64,000 nt of DNA from Streptomyces sp. NBC_01481 (GCF_026339995.1 NZ_JAPEPT010000008.1:62001-126000), one strand, 5' to 3'; positions 34,379 to 43,269 are shown, counted from the stretch's first letter. The notes: generated from the sequence alone by a model not told the origin. Numbers and translations are program-made.

Positions 34379-35725
34379 CTAAATTCGCTCCGGCACCGGG
34401 TTGCCCGCAGCGGCCACCGCCTGCTTGATCGGTACCCGCGCGAGCAGTACGGAACCGAGCACGAAGAAGACCACCAGAGAGATGATCGCGTCCCGATAAC
34501 TGCCGGTCAGCTGGTACGCGAGGCCGAACACCAGCGGTCCCAGCCAGCTCAGCCCCCGGTCGCTCATCTCGTACGCGGAGAAGTACTCGGCCTCCTTGCC
34601 GCGCGGCACCAGATGTGAGAACAGCGACCTCGACAGCGCCTGGCTGCCGCCCAGCACCAGACCGATCGCCCCCGCCAGAGCGAAGAACCAGACCGGTGCC
34701 CCGGCCGGCAGGAAGTACCCCGCCGCCAGAATCAGGGTCCAGACGGCGAGCGAGGCGAGAATCGTCCGCTTGGCCCCGTGGGTACGGGCGAGCCGGCCCA
34801 TGCCCAGCGCGCCCACGACCGCGAGCACCTGTACCAGCAGCACCGCGGTGATCAAGGTCGTCTGGTCGAGGCCCAGCTCCTCGGAGCCGTAGACCGACGC
34901 CTGCGAGATCACCGTCTGGACCCCGTCGTTGTAGATCAGATACGCCAGCAGGAACGACAGCGTCAGCGGATGCCGGCGCATGTCGCGCAGCGTGGCCAGC
35001 AGCTGCCGCCAGCCGGACCCGACCGCGCCCTCGCCGCTCGGCGCCACCCGCCGGTCCCGCAGGCGCCGCAGCGGTACGAGTGTGAAGGCGCCCCACCACA
35101 GTCCCGCCGACGCCAGACAGATCCGCACCGCCGCCGACTCCGAGAGGCCGAAGGAATCGTGGCCCGAGTAGAGGACCAGATTCAGTACCAGCACCAGCGC
35201 CCCGGACGTGTAGCCGAAGGCCCAGCCGCGCGAGGAGACCGCATCGCGTTCCTCCGGCTCCGCGATCTGCGGCAGATACGCGTTGTAGAGGACCATCGAC
35301 ACCGACAGCGAGGCGTTCGCGACGATCAGCAGGAACGCGCCGAGCAGATACCGCTCGCCTTCCAGGAAGAACATTCCCGTCGTCGCGGCCGCCCCCACGT
35401 AGGCAGCCACCGCCAGCATCGGCTTCTTGCGCCCGGTACGGTCCGCGGCCGCGCCCGCCAGCGGCATCACCAGTACGGCGACCACCACCGAGACCGAGAC
35501 CGCGTACGGGAAGACCGAGCCCGCGCGCACCGGGATGCCCAGCGGATGCACAAACCCGTCGGCGTCCGCGGCGGCCTTCGCCACCGCGGTCAGATAGGGC
35601 CCGAGAAAGACGGTCAGCACACTCGTCGAATAGACGGAGCACGCGAAGTCGTAGAAGTACCAGCCGCGTTGCTCGCGTCTGCGCTCATTCGTCCCGGTCG
35701 TCCGGCCCGCGGTGTCGGTCGTCAC
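34379..35725 (-). CDS. MFS transporter, UMF1 type
   Basis: 448 residues with about 12 transmembrane helices. The N-terminal segment (GWYFYDFACSVYSTSVLTVFLGPYL) is typical of UMF1/Atg22-like MFS proteins; the interhelical motif is AGAAADRTGRKKPML and a second is LGMGRLARTHGAKRT. Atg22 homologues export amino acids from vacuoles; bacterial substrates are unknown. It is 42 bp downstream of the GDPD gene and probably in its operon. Confidence 0.82.
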   Translation of the reverse strand: MTTDTAGRTTGTNERRREQRGWYFYDFACSVYSTSVLTVFLGPYLTAVAKAAADADGFVHPLGIPVRAGSVFPYAVSVSVVVAVLVMPLAGAAADRTGRKKPMLAVAAYVGAAATTGMFFLEGERYLLGAFLLIVANASLSVSMVLYNAYLPQIAEPEERDAVSSRGWAFGYTSGALVLVLNLVLYSGHDSFGLSESAAVRICLASAGLWWGAFTLVPLRRLRDRRVAPSGEGAVGSGWRQLLATLRDMRRHPLTLSFLLAYLIYNDGVQTVISQASVYGSEELGLDQTTLITAVLLVQVLAVVGALGMGRLARTHGAKRTILASLAVWTLILAAGYFLPAGAPVWFFALAGAIGLVLGGSQALSRSLFSHLVPRGKEAEYFSAYEMSDRGLSWLGPLVFGLAYQLTGSYRDAIISLVVFFVLGSVLLARVPIKQAVAAAGNPVPERI

Positions 35726-35767
35726 GCCGCGCCCCCTCGCTCGTCCCGTTGTGCAGACGTTCGAGGT

Positions 35768-36532
35768 TCAGACCCAGACTCCCCGGTCGGTCAGTACCGT
35801 GCGCAACGTCTCCAGATGATCGGTCATGATGCCATCCACGCCGAGGTCGAGGAGCGCTGCCATCCGATCCGGGTCGTTGACGGTCCAGACATGGACCTGC
35901 AGACCGCGCTCGTGTGCCGCCCGCACGAAGCGCCGGTCCACCACCCGGATGCCGTTCTGCGACTCGGGGACCTGCGCACACACCGCGCCCATCCGCAGGG
36001 CGGCGGGAATTCCGTACGAGCGCAGGCGCAGGCCCAGCACACCCCGCACGCCGTACGACGTCGCGAGGCGCGGACCTGCCAGCCGCATGGCACGCGCCAC
36101 CCGGCCCTCGGAGAACGAGCCGATGCACACCCGCTCCCAGGCACCCGCCCGGCGGATCAGATCGACCAGCGGGACCAGCGCGGGCTCGGCCTTGATGTCG
36201 ACGTTCCAGCGGGCGTCCGGGAACTCCTCCAGCAGCTCCTCGAACAGCGCCAGCGGCTCCCTGCCGCCCACCCTGGCCTGCTGCACCTCGCTCCAGGGCA
36301 GCGCGGCGATCTTGCCGCTCGCGTCCGTCACCCGGTCCAGCGTGGTGTCGTGGAAGGCGACCAGACTGCCGTCCGCGGTCGTGTGCACATCGGTCTCGAA
36401 GTAGCGGTAACCAAGATCGGCGGCTCGCCGGAAGGCGGCCGCGGTGTTCTCGATCCCGTCGGCCGCACCGCCGCGATGGGCGAAGGCGATCGTGGAGGGA
36501 TGGTCCAGATAGGGGTGGAGTACGCGCGTCAC
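35768..36532 (-). CDS. Glycerophosphodiester phosphodiesterase
   Basis: 254 residues, GDPD barrel: FAHRGGAADGIENTAAAF, ETDVHTTADGSLVAFHDTTLDRVTD supply the catalytic Glu-Asp-His set, and HVWTVNDPDRM, GVDGIMTDHL close the barrel. It hydrolyses glycerophosphodiesters to glycerol 3-phosphate and an alcohol. No signal peptide, so it is cytoplasmic. ATG overlaps the yczE stop by 4 bp. Confidence 0.9.
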   Translation of the reverse strand: MTRVLHPYLDHPSTIAFAHRGGAADGIENTAAAFRRAADLGYRYFETDVHTTADGSLVAFHDTTLDRVTDASGKIAALPWSEVQQARVGGREPLALFEELLEEFPDARWNVDIKAEPALVPLVDLIRRAGAWERVCIGSFSEGRVARAMRLAGPRLATSYGVRGVLGLRLRSYGIPAALRMGAVCAQVPESQNGIRVVDRRFVRAAHERGLQVHVWTVNDPDRMAALLDLGVDGIMTDHLETLRTVLTDRGVWV

Positions 36533-37185
36533 TTTGGCAGTATCGCCTGCTCCGGTGTCCCCGCGGCGACGACCGTGCTGACAGTGCCCTGATCGGAGAT
36601 GGCGAAGACGCGCAGGAACAGCTGCGCCAGGGGACCGATCGCCAGGGCGTAGGCGACCGTGCCGACGCCGACCGTGCCGCCGAGCACGAAACCGGTCGCC
36701 ACCACGGCCACCTCGATGGCCGTACGGACCAGCCGGATCGAGCGGCCCGTGACCCGGTGCAGACCCGTCATCAGACCATCACGCGGCCCGGGGCCGAAGC
36801 GCGCCGCGATATACAGGCCCGTCGCCACGCCATTGAGCACGATGCCGCCGACAAGCACCGGAATCTGCACCGCGAGTCCGTGGGCGTCCGGCACGAGGGC
36901 GAGCGTGCCGTCCATCGCGATACCGATCACGAAGACATTGGAGACCGTGCCGAGCCCGGGCCGCTGTCTGATCGGGATCCACAGCAGCAGCACGGCCGCG
37001 CCGACAATGATCGAAACGACCCCGATCGTCAGACCCGTCCGCTCGGCCAGACCCTGATGGAGCACCCCCCAGGGTTCGAGCCCGAGACCGCCGCGCACCA
37101 GGAGCGCCGAGCTCACTCCGTAGAGGGCCAGGCCGATGTAGAGCTGCAGCAGCCTGCGGGTGAGATGAGTGGACACGGCGGTCAC
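36529..37185 (-). CDS. yczE: YczE/YitT-type integral membrane protein
   Basis: About 218 residues with five or six helices (LLQLYIGLALYGVSSALLVRGG, GVVSIIVGAAVLLLWIPI, VLVGGIVLNGVATGLYIAARFG). The RFGPGPRDGLMTGL loop is typical of YczE proteins. I chose GTG 37185 because AGGGGGC lies 5 bp upstream; the ATG at 37221 (MSQSTPTTRGRQ) is the alternative and lacks a good site. It is divergent from a MocR regulator, the known YczR-YczE pairing. Confidence 0.75.
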   Translation of the reverse strand: MTAVSTHLTRRLLQLYIGLALYGVSSALLVRGGLGLEPWGVLHQGLAERTGLTIGVVSIIVGAAVLLLWIPIRQRPGLGTVSNVFVIGIAMDGTLALVPDAHGLAVQIPVLVGGIVLNGVATGLYIAARFGPGPRDGLMTGLHRVTGRSIRLVRTAIEVAVVATGFVLGGTVGVGTVAYALAIGPLAQLFLRVFAISDQGTVSTVVAAGTPEQAILPK

Positions 37186-37246
37186 TTGACGCCCCCTGGT
37201 GGTGGGTGTGGACTGGCTCATGACACTCTGTGGCTACGGAACAGAT

Positions 37247-37261
37247 GCCAACCATGGCCAA
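37247..37261. promoter_or_regulatory. Direct repeats between yczE and the MocR gene
   Basis: GCCAA at 37247-37251 and again at 37257-37261, exactly one helical turn apart, with a related GGCTA at 37232-37236. MocR regulators typically bind direct repeats in such divergent gaps. Confidence 0.4.
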
Positions 37262-37285
37262 TTCGAGGAAGGTGGACTGACTTCC

Positions 37286-38785
37286 ATGACGCAGTGGACC
37301 TCTGCGGTGGGGGCGGCGCAGCTCGCCCGGCAGCTCACCTCCCAGCAGCCCCGCCCGGCCGGGCCCGGTGCTCGCAAGCCGCCCGCCTACCGCGCACTCG
37401 CCGACGGCATCCGGTTGCTCGTCCTCGAAGGCCGCGTCCCGGTCGCCGCCCGGCTGCCCGCCGAACGCGAGCTCGCGCTGTCGCTGTCCGTCAGCCGTAC
37501 GACCGTCGCCGCCGCCTACGAGGCGCTGCGCGCCGAGGGCTTCCTCGAATCCCGCAGGGGAGCGGGCAGCTGGACGGCTGTGCCCGCCGGGAACCCGCTG
37601 CCGGCACGCGGCCTGGAACCTCTGCCGCCCGAGTCGCTCGGTTCGATGATCGACCTCGGCTGCGCGGCCCTGCCCGCCCCCGAACCCTGGCTCACCCGCA
37701 GTGTCCAGGGTGCACTCGAAGAACTGCCGCCGTACGCCCACACCCATGGCGACTATCCGGCAGGGCTGCCCGCGCTGCGGCAGATGCTCGCCGACCGCTA
37801 CAGCGAGCGCGGCATCCCGACCATGCCCGAGCAGATCATGGTCACCACGGGTGCGATGGGCGCGATCGACGCCATCTGTCATCTCTTCGCCGGACGCGGG
37901 GAGCGCATCGCCGTCGAGTCCCCCTCCTACGCCAACATCCTTCAGCTGATGCGGGAAGCGGGCGCCCGGCTCGTGCCGGTCGCCATGGCCGAAGGGCTGA
38001 CCGGCTGGGACATCCCGCGCTGGCGGCAGGTGCTGCGGGACGCCGCACCCCGGCTCGCCTATGTGGTGGCCGACTTCCACAATCCGACCGGCGCCCTGGC
38101 CGACGAGGACCAGCGCCGCCGTCTCGTCGACGCGGCACGGTCCGCCGGCACGGTGCTCGTCGTCGACGAGACCATGTCCGAGCTCCATCTGGACGAGGGC
38201 ATCGACATGCCCCGGCCCGTCTGCGCCTTCGATCCGGCGGGCAGCACGGTCCTCACGGTCGGCTCGGCCAGCAAGGCCTTCTGGGCGGGGATGCGCATCG
38301 GCTGGGTGCGCGCGGCCCCGGATGTGATCCGCTCGCTGGTCTCGGCCCGCGCGTATGCCGACCTGGGCACGCCCGTACTGGAACAGCTCGCGGTCAACTG
38401 GCTGATGCAGACAGGTGGTTGGGAGGAAGCGGTCGCCATCCGGCGGGGGCAGGCGCGGGAGAACCGCGACGCTCTGGTCGCGGCGCTGCGCAGGGAGCTG
38501 CCCGACTGGGAGTACGACGTGCCGAGCGGCGGGCTCACCCTCTGGGTGCGCACCGGCGGTCTTTCCGGCTCCCGGCTCGCCGAGGTCGGCGAACGGGTGG
38601 GTGTGCGGGTGCCCTCCGGGCCCCGCTTCGGAGTCGACGGGGCCTTCGAGGGCTATGTCCGGCTGCCGTTCACGGTCGGCGGACCGGTCGCGGACGAGGC
38701 GGCGGCACGGCTGGCGGCCGCGGCCCGGCTGGTCGCGACGGGCGCGACGACCGGGACGGAAGCGCCGAGGACGTTCGTCGCCTGA
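37286..38785 (+). CDS. MocR-type PLP-dependent regulator (YczR-like)
   Basis: 499 residues. A GntR winged helix (YRALADGIRLLVLEGRVPVAARLPAERELALSLSVSRTTVAAAYEALRAEGFLESRRGAGSWT) is fused to a fold-type I aminotransferase: VTTGAMGAIDAICHLF, FHNPTGALA, and the PLP lysine in VGSASKAFWAGMRIGW. ATG 37286 gives the usual N-terminus. MocR regulators sense PLP-linked metabolites; divergent yczE is the probable target. Confidence 0.88.
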   Translation: MTQWTSAVGAAQLARQLTSQQPRPAGPGARKPPAYRALADGIRLLVLEGRVPVAARLPAERELALSLSVSRTTVAAAYEALRAEGFLESRRGAGSWTAVPAGNPLPARGLEPLPPESLGSMIDLGCAALPAPEPWLTRSVQGALEELPPYAHTHGDYPAGLPALRQMLADRYSERGIPTMPEQIMVTTGAMGAIDAICHLFAGRGERIAVESPSYANILQLMREAGARLVPVAMAEGLTGWDIPRWRQVLRDAAPRLAYVVADFHNPTGALADEDQRRRLVDAARSAGTVLVVDETMSELHLDEGIDMPRPVCAFDPAGSTVLTVGSASKAFWAGMRIGWVRAAPDVIRSLVSARAYADLGTPVLEQLAVNWLMQTGGWEEAVAIRRGQARENRDALVAALRRELPDWEYDVPSGGLTLWVRTGGLSGSRLAEVGERVGVRVPSGPRFGVDGAFEGYVRLPFTVGGPVADEAAARLAAAARLVATGATTGTEAPRTFVA

Positions 38786-38794
38786 CGGGACTCG

Positions 38795-40396
38795 TCAGCT
38801 CTCGGCCGGTACGGGACTTGCCACGGGACTTGCCACGGGATTCGCCACGGGATCCGCGACCGGATCGGGTACGGCTCCGGTCGCGGCCTGGTCCTGCCGC
38901 TCCGGCAGCAGCGCCAGCACAGCACGTCGCTGTGCCTCGCTCGTCGCCTCGTCGTACGGGTCCGGGGTCGCCGGTACCTGAATCCTGAGCACCGGACCCG
39001 TACCGAGCCGGGCGTAGCCGCGCCCGGGCGGGACCTCGGGCGTCGGCGTGGTGTGCGGCCGGGTCCCGAGGACGGACTCGACCTGCTCGAAGGTGGCCCG
39101 GCCCAGCACGATCCGCGCGCGGGTGTGCGTCCGCAGGGTCTCGGTGAGCGAGTCCAGGCTGTCGAACTGCTCAGTCACCACCACCGTGACCTGCGCGGCC
39201 CTGCCGTGACGCAGCGGCACCTGAAGCAGCTGCTGCGGATCGGTGTCCCCGTCGGCCGCCGCGAGATGACCGAAGATGCTCGGCCTGTCCAGCAGGATCC
39301 ACAGCGGGCGCCTGGTGTCGTCGGGCGCGGGATGCCCGGCCTGCCGGGCACGGTTGGCGGCGATCAGCCGCCGCTCGGTCTCGTGCGCCGCCCACTCCAG
39401 GCTCGCCAGCGCACCGGCGAGAGAGCACTCGACGGCCAGCACGCCCGCCCGCCCCGTGAGACAGGCGTACTCCCCGGTGCCGCTGCCCTCCACGATCAGT
39501 ACGTCGCCGTGCTGCAGGGCCTGGAGTGCGATCGAACGCAGCAGGGTCGTGGTGCCACTGCCGGGCTCGCCGACCGCCAGCAGATGCGGCTCCGTCGAGC
39601 GCGGTCCGGTGCGCCAGAGGACCGGAGGGACGTCATGGGTCTCCTCGCCCTCCGACACCGGCACGGTGCGCCGCACGGCGTCGGCATCGGTGAAGCCCAG
39701 CACGGTCTCGCCGGGGACAGTGACGAAACGCTGGGCGGCGATGGCGGTGGACAGGGCGGGCAGCACGCTCATCACGAGCCGGTTGCCCTCCTCGTCCCAG
39801 GTGAAGAGATACTCGCGGCCGCGCCCGGACTTGGCGTGCAGCAGCTGCTCGATGCGGGCCCGGGACTCGGCCTCGCCGTCGGTGAAGTACGCGGGATAGG
39901 CCACCCGGAGCCGGGTGAGGCGTCCATTGCCGTCGAACTCGTAGTCGCTGAAGGCCTTGCTCCAGTCGCCGCCGTGGGCGAACAGCGGAGCGGGGTCTTC
40001 GGCGACGGAGAAGTGCGGCACGAGCGCCTCGTACAGGGCTCGCAGCCGGCCGGCCTCCGCCTCGTCCGGTCCGTTCTTCACCGGTGTACGCACCCGGCCC
40101 TTCCAGGCGGCCGCGGCCATCACCGAGATCAGGGCGACCAGCGGCCCGTACGGGATGAGCGCGACCACCAGGACGCAGGACGCGACCAGGAACAGCGTGG
40201 GTCCACGCCGTTCCTTGGGCGTGGCGGCCCACCTGTGCCGGGCCATGACGGCCAGCTGCCGCAGACCGCGGGTGATGGTGATCAGCGGATGGAGGACGTC
40301 CGTGGCGCTGTCGGCGGCCGTGCGCGCGATCTCCCGGCTCCGGGCGATCTGTGCGCTGCCGTTGCTGAGAATGCGGGGGAGTGGTCGCCGGGCCAC
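38795..40396 (-). CDS. FtsK/TraB-like membrane protein with degenerate Walker A
   Basis: 533 residues. Two hydrophobic helices (GPTLFLVASCVLVVALIPYGPLVALISVMAAAAW) near residues 65-100 precede an ATPase-like domain. The Walker A position reads GEPGSGTTTLLRSIAL, with Thr in place of the essential Lys. Walker-B-like RRPLWILLDRPSIFGHL also lacks the usual acidic pair. The layout recalls Streptomyces TraB/FtsK translocases, but ATP hydrolysis is doubtful. The last 25 residues are PVAD/PVAN/PVAS repeats from a 12 bp tandem repeat. GTG 40396 has GGAG upstream; the earlier GTG at 40426 is less likely. It follows a 64-residue membrane peptide. Confidence 0.65.
   Translation of the reverse strand: MARRPLPRILSNGSAQIARSREIARTAADSATDVLHPLITITRGLRQLAVMARHRWAATPKERRGPTLFLVASCVLVVALIPYGPLVALISVMAAAAWKGRVRTPVKNGPDEAEAGRLRALYEALVPHFSVAEDPAPLFAHGGDWSKAFSDYEFDGNGRLTRLRVAYPAYFTDGEAESRARIEQLLHAKSGRGREYLFTWDEEGNRLVMSVLPALSTAIAAQRFVTVPGETVLGFTDADAVRRTVPVSEGEETHDVPPVLWRTGPRSTEPHLLAVGEPGSGTTTLLRSIALQALQHGDVLIVEGSGTGEYACLTGRAGVLAVECSLAGALASLEWAAHETERRLIAANRARQAGHPAPDDTRRPLWILLDRPSIFGHLAAADGDTDPQQLLQVPLRHGRAAQVTVVVTEQFDSLDSLTETLRTHTRARIVLGRATFEQVESVLGTRPHTTPTPEVPPGRGYARLGTGPVLRIQVPATPDPYDEATSEAQRRAVLALLPERQDQAATGAVPDPVADPVANPVASPVASPVPAES
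38811..38870. repeat. 12 bp tandem repeat, five units, coding
   Basis: Units at 38811, 38823, 38835, 38847 and 38859; the first two are identical (ACGGGACTTGCC) and the rest diverge. They encode the PVAx repeats at the C-terminus of the FtsK-like protein. Confidence 0.85.
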
Positions 40397-40451
40397 ATCG
40401 GTCTCCTGAAGGTGCTGGGGGTGCACATGGTGTCGGCCGGTACTGCGGGAG

Positions 40452-40646
40452 TCAGAACTTGATCCCGCCCAGGAGGCTGGCGAGACTCGCGCTGCCGGCC
40501 TTGATGCTCGGCGCGATCGCCGTGCCCGAGATGAAGAAGCCGAAGAGCGAGCAGACGAATGCGTGGGAGCCCTTGAGCCCGTCCTTCCTGAAAAAGAGGA
40601 AGACGATGATGCCGAGCAGCACGACGCCTGAGATGGAGAGGATCAT
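40452..40646 (-). CDS. Small membrane protein, 64 residues
   Basis: Two hydrophobic segments (MILSISGVVLLGIIVFLFFRK and SHAFVCSLFGFFISGTAIAP) with a basic loop between them. AGGAG precedes ATG 40646. It lies 55 bp before the FtsK/TraB-like gene and resembles the small Spd-type spread proteins of Streptomyces conjugation loci in size and topology only. Confidence 0.7.
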   Translation of the reverse strand: MILSISGVVLLGIIVFLFFRKDGLKGSHAFVCSLFGFFISGTAIAPSIKAGSASLASLLGGIKF

Positions 40647-40945
40647 GAGTGGTTCTCCTGGTTGAGGGGACAGTCACCATGAGTACTTCCATGCTCACAG
40701 GAAGCATCTATGTGATAAAAGGTGCAAATGGGTGAAATTCCCCTGATTTCACTCCACTGGCGGACGCCGGACCTCCGGCCGGGGGGCACACTGCGCGGTT
40801 GCGCTGCACAGTGCCTCTCTCGCGGTGATCCTTTGCCGCGGCCGGACCGCCTCCTGTCGGAGTGCGGGCAGTACCCTGTCGATTCACTCGTACGGCTACT
40901 CCTGCCGTGCGCCCCAGGCCAACGCAGCGAAAGGCGGTCCTCCCG
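40647..40945. other. Divergent intergenic region
   Basis: The 299 bp between the small membrane protein and the ankyrin gene contain the phased repeats at 40712-40740 and the promoters of both genes. No further gene is seen. Confidence 0.5.
40712..40740. promoter_or_regulatory. Three phased GTG repeats upstream of the small membrane protein
   Basis: GTGATAAAAG (40712), GTGCAAATGG (40722) and GTGAAATTCC (40732) are spaced exactly 10 bp, in an AT-rich island. They lie 66-95 bp upstream of the minus-strand start and may be an operator array. Confidence 0.5.
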
Positions 40946-41338
40946 ATGAGCGAAGCCCCGGATCCCGAGGTGATCGAGCTCGCCACCAAGGTCTTCGACC
41001 TGGCGCGCCAGGGAGAGACCGAGGCACTCGCCGCGTACATCGACGCCGGAGTGCCCGCGAACCTCACCAATGACCGCGGCGACACCCTCGTGATGCTGGC
41101 CGCCTACCACGGGCACGCCCCGGCCGTGGAGGCGCTTCTCGCCCGCGGCGCCGAGCCGGACCGGGCCAACGACCGCGGCCAGACGCCGCTCGCCGGTGCC
41201 GTCTTCAAGAGCGAGGACGCCGTCATCCGTGTACTCCTGGCCGGCGGAGCCGACCCAAAGGCAGGGACCCCGTCCGCCGTGGATACAGCGCGGATGTTTG
41301 GGAAGACAGACCTCCTGGAGCTGTTCGGCGACCAATGA
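40946..41338 (+). CDS. Ankyrin repeat protein
   Basis: 130 residues with about three ankyrin repeats: GDTLVMLAAYHGHAPAVEALLARGAEPDRAND, RGQTPLAGAVFKSEDAVIRVLLAGGADP and a first partial copy. It is a cytoplasmic protein-protein interaction module without enzyme domain. ATG 40946 (MSEAPDPEV) follows AGGCGG; the upstream in-frame codons to 40862 are not protein-like. Confidence 0.88.
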   Translation: MSEAPDPEVIELATKVFDLARQGETEALAAYIDAGVPANLTNDRGDTLVMLAAYHGHAPAVEALLARGAEPDRANDRGQTPLAGAVFKSEDAVIRVLLAGGADPKAGTPSAVDTARMFGKTDLLELFGDQ

Positions 41339-41850
41339 GCGGTCGCCGTAAGGCCGTTGAGGGATTGCTGAGCGGACGCCGACAGGTCGCCGGGAGGGAC
41401 GCCGTAAATGTGGTCGCGGTGGCGATATGGGTGGGTCATCATGACGTCGGGCCCTACCCCGGATTTCATCCGGGAGTTCCCCTGGGGCCACCGACGAGAG
41501 GCAGAGGAAGATGGTCTACACCAAGCGGAAGACAACGGGCGGCCCGACATGTTGCTGCGCGGCCTAGCTCGTGTCGTCAAAGTCCCGTCTGCCCGGCGAC
41601 GCCTAGGCACGCACTCCCCCGTAGCCCTACGGGCACGGGAGGTGCCCCCATGCTGCGTTGCGGCAGTCGCCGACGCTCCGCGTGGGCTCTCCCCCTGCCT
41701 TCGGCGGGGGGACCCCCATCCTCCGGCCTGCGATCGCACGTACCAGACGCCGCCGGGCCCGCCCTTCGGGTGGACGACGCTACTTCGACGACACTCCCCA
41801 GGCATCTCCACTCCCCGGTTGCGTCGACAGCTTGATGTGAGGCTTTTCCC
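41339..41850. other. Intergenic region holding element C
   Basis: Between the ankyrin and HEAT genes: a small hairpin (CCCGGAT-TTC-ATCCGGG, 41458-41474), an ATG frame from 41441 of about 43 codons running into the repeat, element C (41568-41797) and the HEAT gene leader. No confident gene. Confidence 0.5.
41568..41797. repeat. MITE-like palindromic element, copy C (230 bp)
   Basis: Ends GTGTCGTCAAAGT and TACTTCGACGACAC are inverted repeats; flanks are CTAG (41564-41567) and CCAG (41798-41801). Most of the length aligns with copy B, including the GGGCACGGGAGGTGCCCCCA and CTGCCTTCGGCGGGGGGACC blocks. Same orientation as copy B. Confidence 0.85.
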
Positions 41851-43269
41851 ATGTTCGATCCAGTCATAGCGCCGAGCGGCACGCTGCTCGGCCTGCTGCA
41901 GAGGGGCCGCGGTGACGGCACGCTGCACGCGCTGGCAGCGCCGCGCGCCGAAGCGCTCGCCGCACTCAACCACTGCGTACTGAACGACCCCCGCCACGAC
42001 TGGCAGGTCGAGAACCGCTCCCTGTACTACGCGCGCCTCTACCTGGATCTCCACGGCAGTCTCGAGGAGATCGAGCGCCACCTGTGCGACACCGACGACC
42101 ACCTCGACACCGACGAGGCCAGGACGGGCCTCGCGCTCGCTGTGCTCGGGCATCTCGCCTCGTACGGAAGGGGCGACGCCCTTTCACTGTTGCGGCGCTA
42201 CGCCGCGAACGGCGCCAACTGGGCCTGGGCGCTCGACGAGCTCGCCCTGCGCGACAACGACTCCGGCCTGCGGGCGCTGGCCACCTCCGTACTGGCCCGT
42301 TTCCCGGCCACCCCGGAGGGCGACGCCGAACTGGCCGTAGCCGTACGCGACGCCTTCGAACCGCGGCCGTGGCGGCTGTGGGCCGAGGACCGGCGTGAGG
42401 CGATCGCCGCCCGCGTGCGCGCCGCCCAGGAGGCGGGCTCCTTCGACCGCTGGCAGCGCCAGATGCGGCCCAGCGGGCCCCGCCCCGGCTGGAGCGTCCA
42501 GGCGGTCTTCGACTGGGCCGACCAGGGCCTGGAGCGCGGCAGCGCCCTCCACGTGCCCGCAGCCCGCTGTCTGTCCGCCGTCGCAGGACCCGAGGACCGG
42601 CCCGCCATCGTCGAAGCCGCACGCGCGGGATCCGACGGCGCGCGCTGCGCCGCGCTGCACTATCTCGCCGAGTCACGCGACACCGTCGTGCTCGACCTCA
42701 TCGAGGCCGCCGTGTCCGGCGGCTCCCACACCGTCGCCGAGGCAGCGGTCTCCGCGTTCGAGCGAATGTGCGGCGACGAAGCCGTCGACCGGGCGCGCGG
42801 CTGGGTCCACCGGCCCGACGCGCTGGGCGCATCGGCGGCGGGCGTGCTCGCCTGCAGGGGTACGGCGGGCGACGCCCCGCTGGTGCTCGGCGCGCTGCGC
42901 GAGACCGTACGGGCCGACGGGCCCGACGCCATCCTGCTGTGGACCCTCGTCGACGGAGCCGGACGGCTCGGCATCGCCTGCGCGGCACCCGTACTGCGCC
43001 ATGTCTACCGCGAGACCACGTCCTCGCAGCTGCGCGGCCGCGCAGCCCGCGCGCTCGCCGCGACCGACCCCTCCTTCCCCACCGGATTCGCAGTCGAATG
43101 CCTGTGGGACTGCGAGGAGACCACCCGAGAAGTAGCGGCACTGCACGCCGAGACCGGCGATGTGCGCGTGGCCGAGCGTTTGCGCCGCCTGGCCGCGGAT
43201 CCCGCCGAAGAAGCAGAGGTGCAAACCGCCGTACGCAGCAGAATTGGCCCGGACATGCCCGCGGTGTGA
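41851..43269 (+). CDS. HEAT-repeat domain protein
   Basis: 472 residues of helical repeats with no enzyme motif. Typical units are DRPAIVEAARAGSDGARCAALHYLAESRD and TVAEAAVSAFERMCGDEAVDRARGWVHRPD; the protein starts MFDPVIAPSGTLLGLLQRGRGDG. It is a large scaffold of HEAT/PBS-lyase-like type, conserved in Streptomyces from memory, function unknown. Element C lies 54 bp upstream, within its likely promoter region. Confidence 0.82.
   Translation: MFDPVIAPSGTLLGLLQRGRGDGTLHALAAPRAEALAALNHCVLNDPRHDWQVENRSLYYARLYLDLHGSLEEIERHLCDTDDHLDTDEARTGLALAVLGHLASYGRGDALSLLRRYAANGANWAWALDELALRDNDSGLRALATSVLARFPATPEGDAELAVAVRDAFEPRPWRLWAEDRREAIAARVRAAQEAGSFDRWQRQMRPSGPRPGWSVQAVFDWADQGLERGSALHVPAARCLSAVAGPEDRPAIVEAARAGSDGARCAALHYLAESRDTVVLDLIEAAVSGGSHTVAEAAVSAFERMCGDEAVDRARGWVHRPDALGASAAGVLACRGTAGDAPLVLGALRETVRADGPDAILLWTLVDGAGRLGIACAAPVLRHVYRETTSSQLRGRAARALAATDPSFPTGFAVECLWDCEETTREVAALHAETGDVRVAERLRRLAADPAEEAEVQTAVRSRIGPDMPAV

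Noticed and set aside
40452..40646. Conjugation module of an integrated plasmid
   Set aside because: The small membrane protein and FtsK-like gene have no integrase, excisionase, replication gene or att-like tRNA nearby, so an integrative element is not supported.
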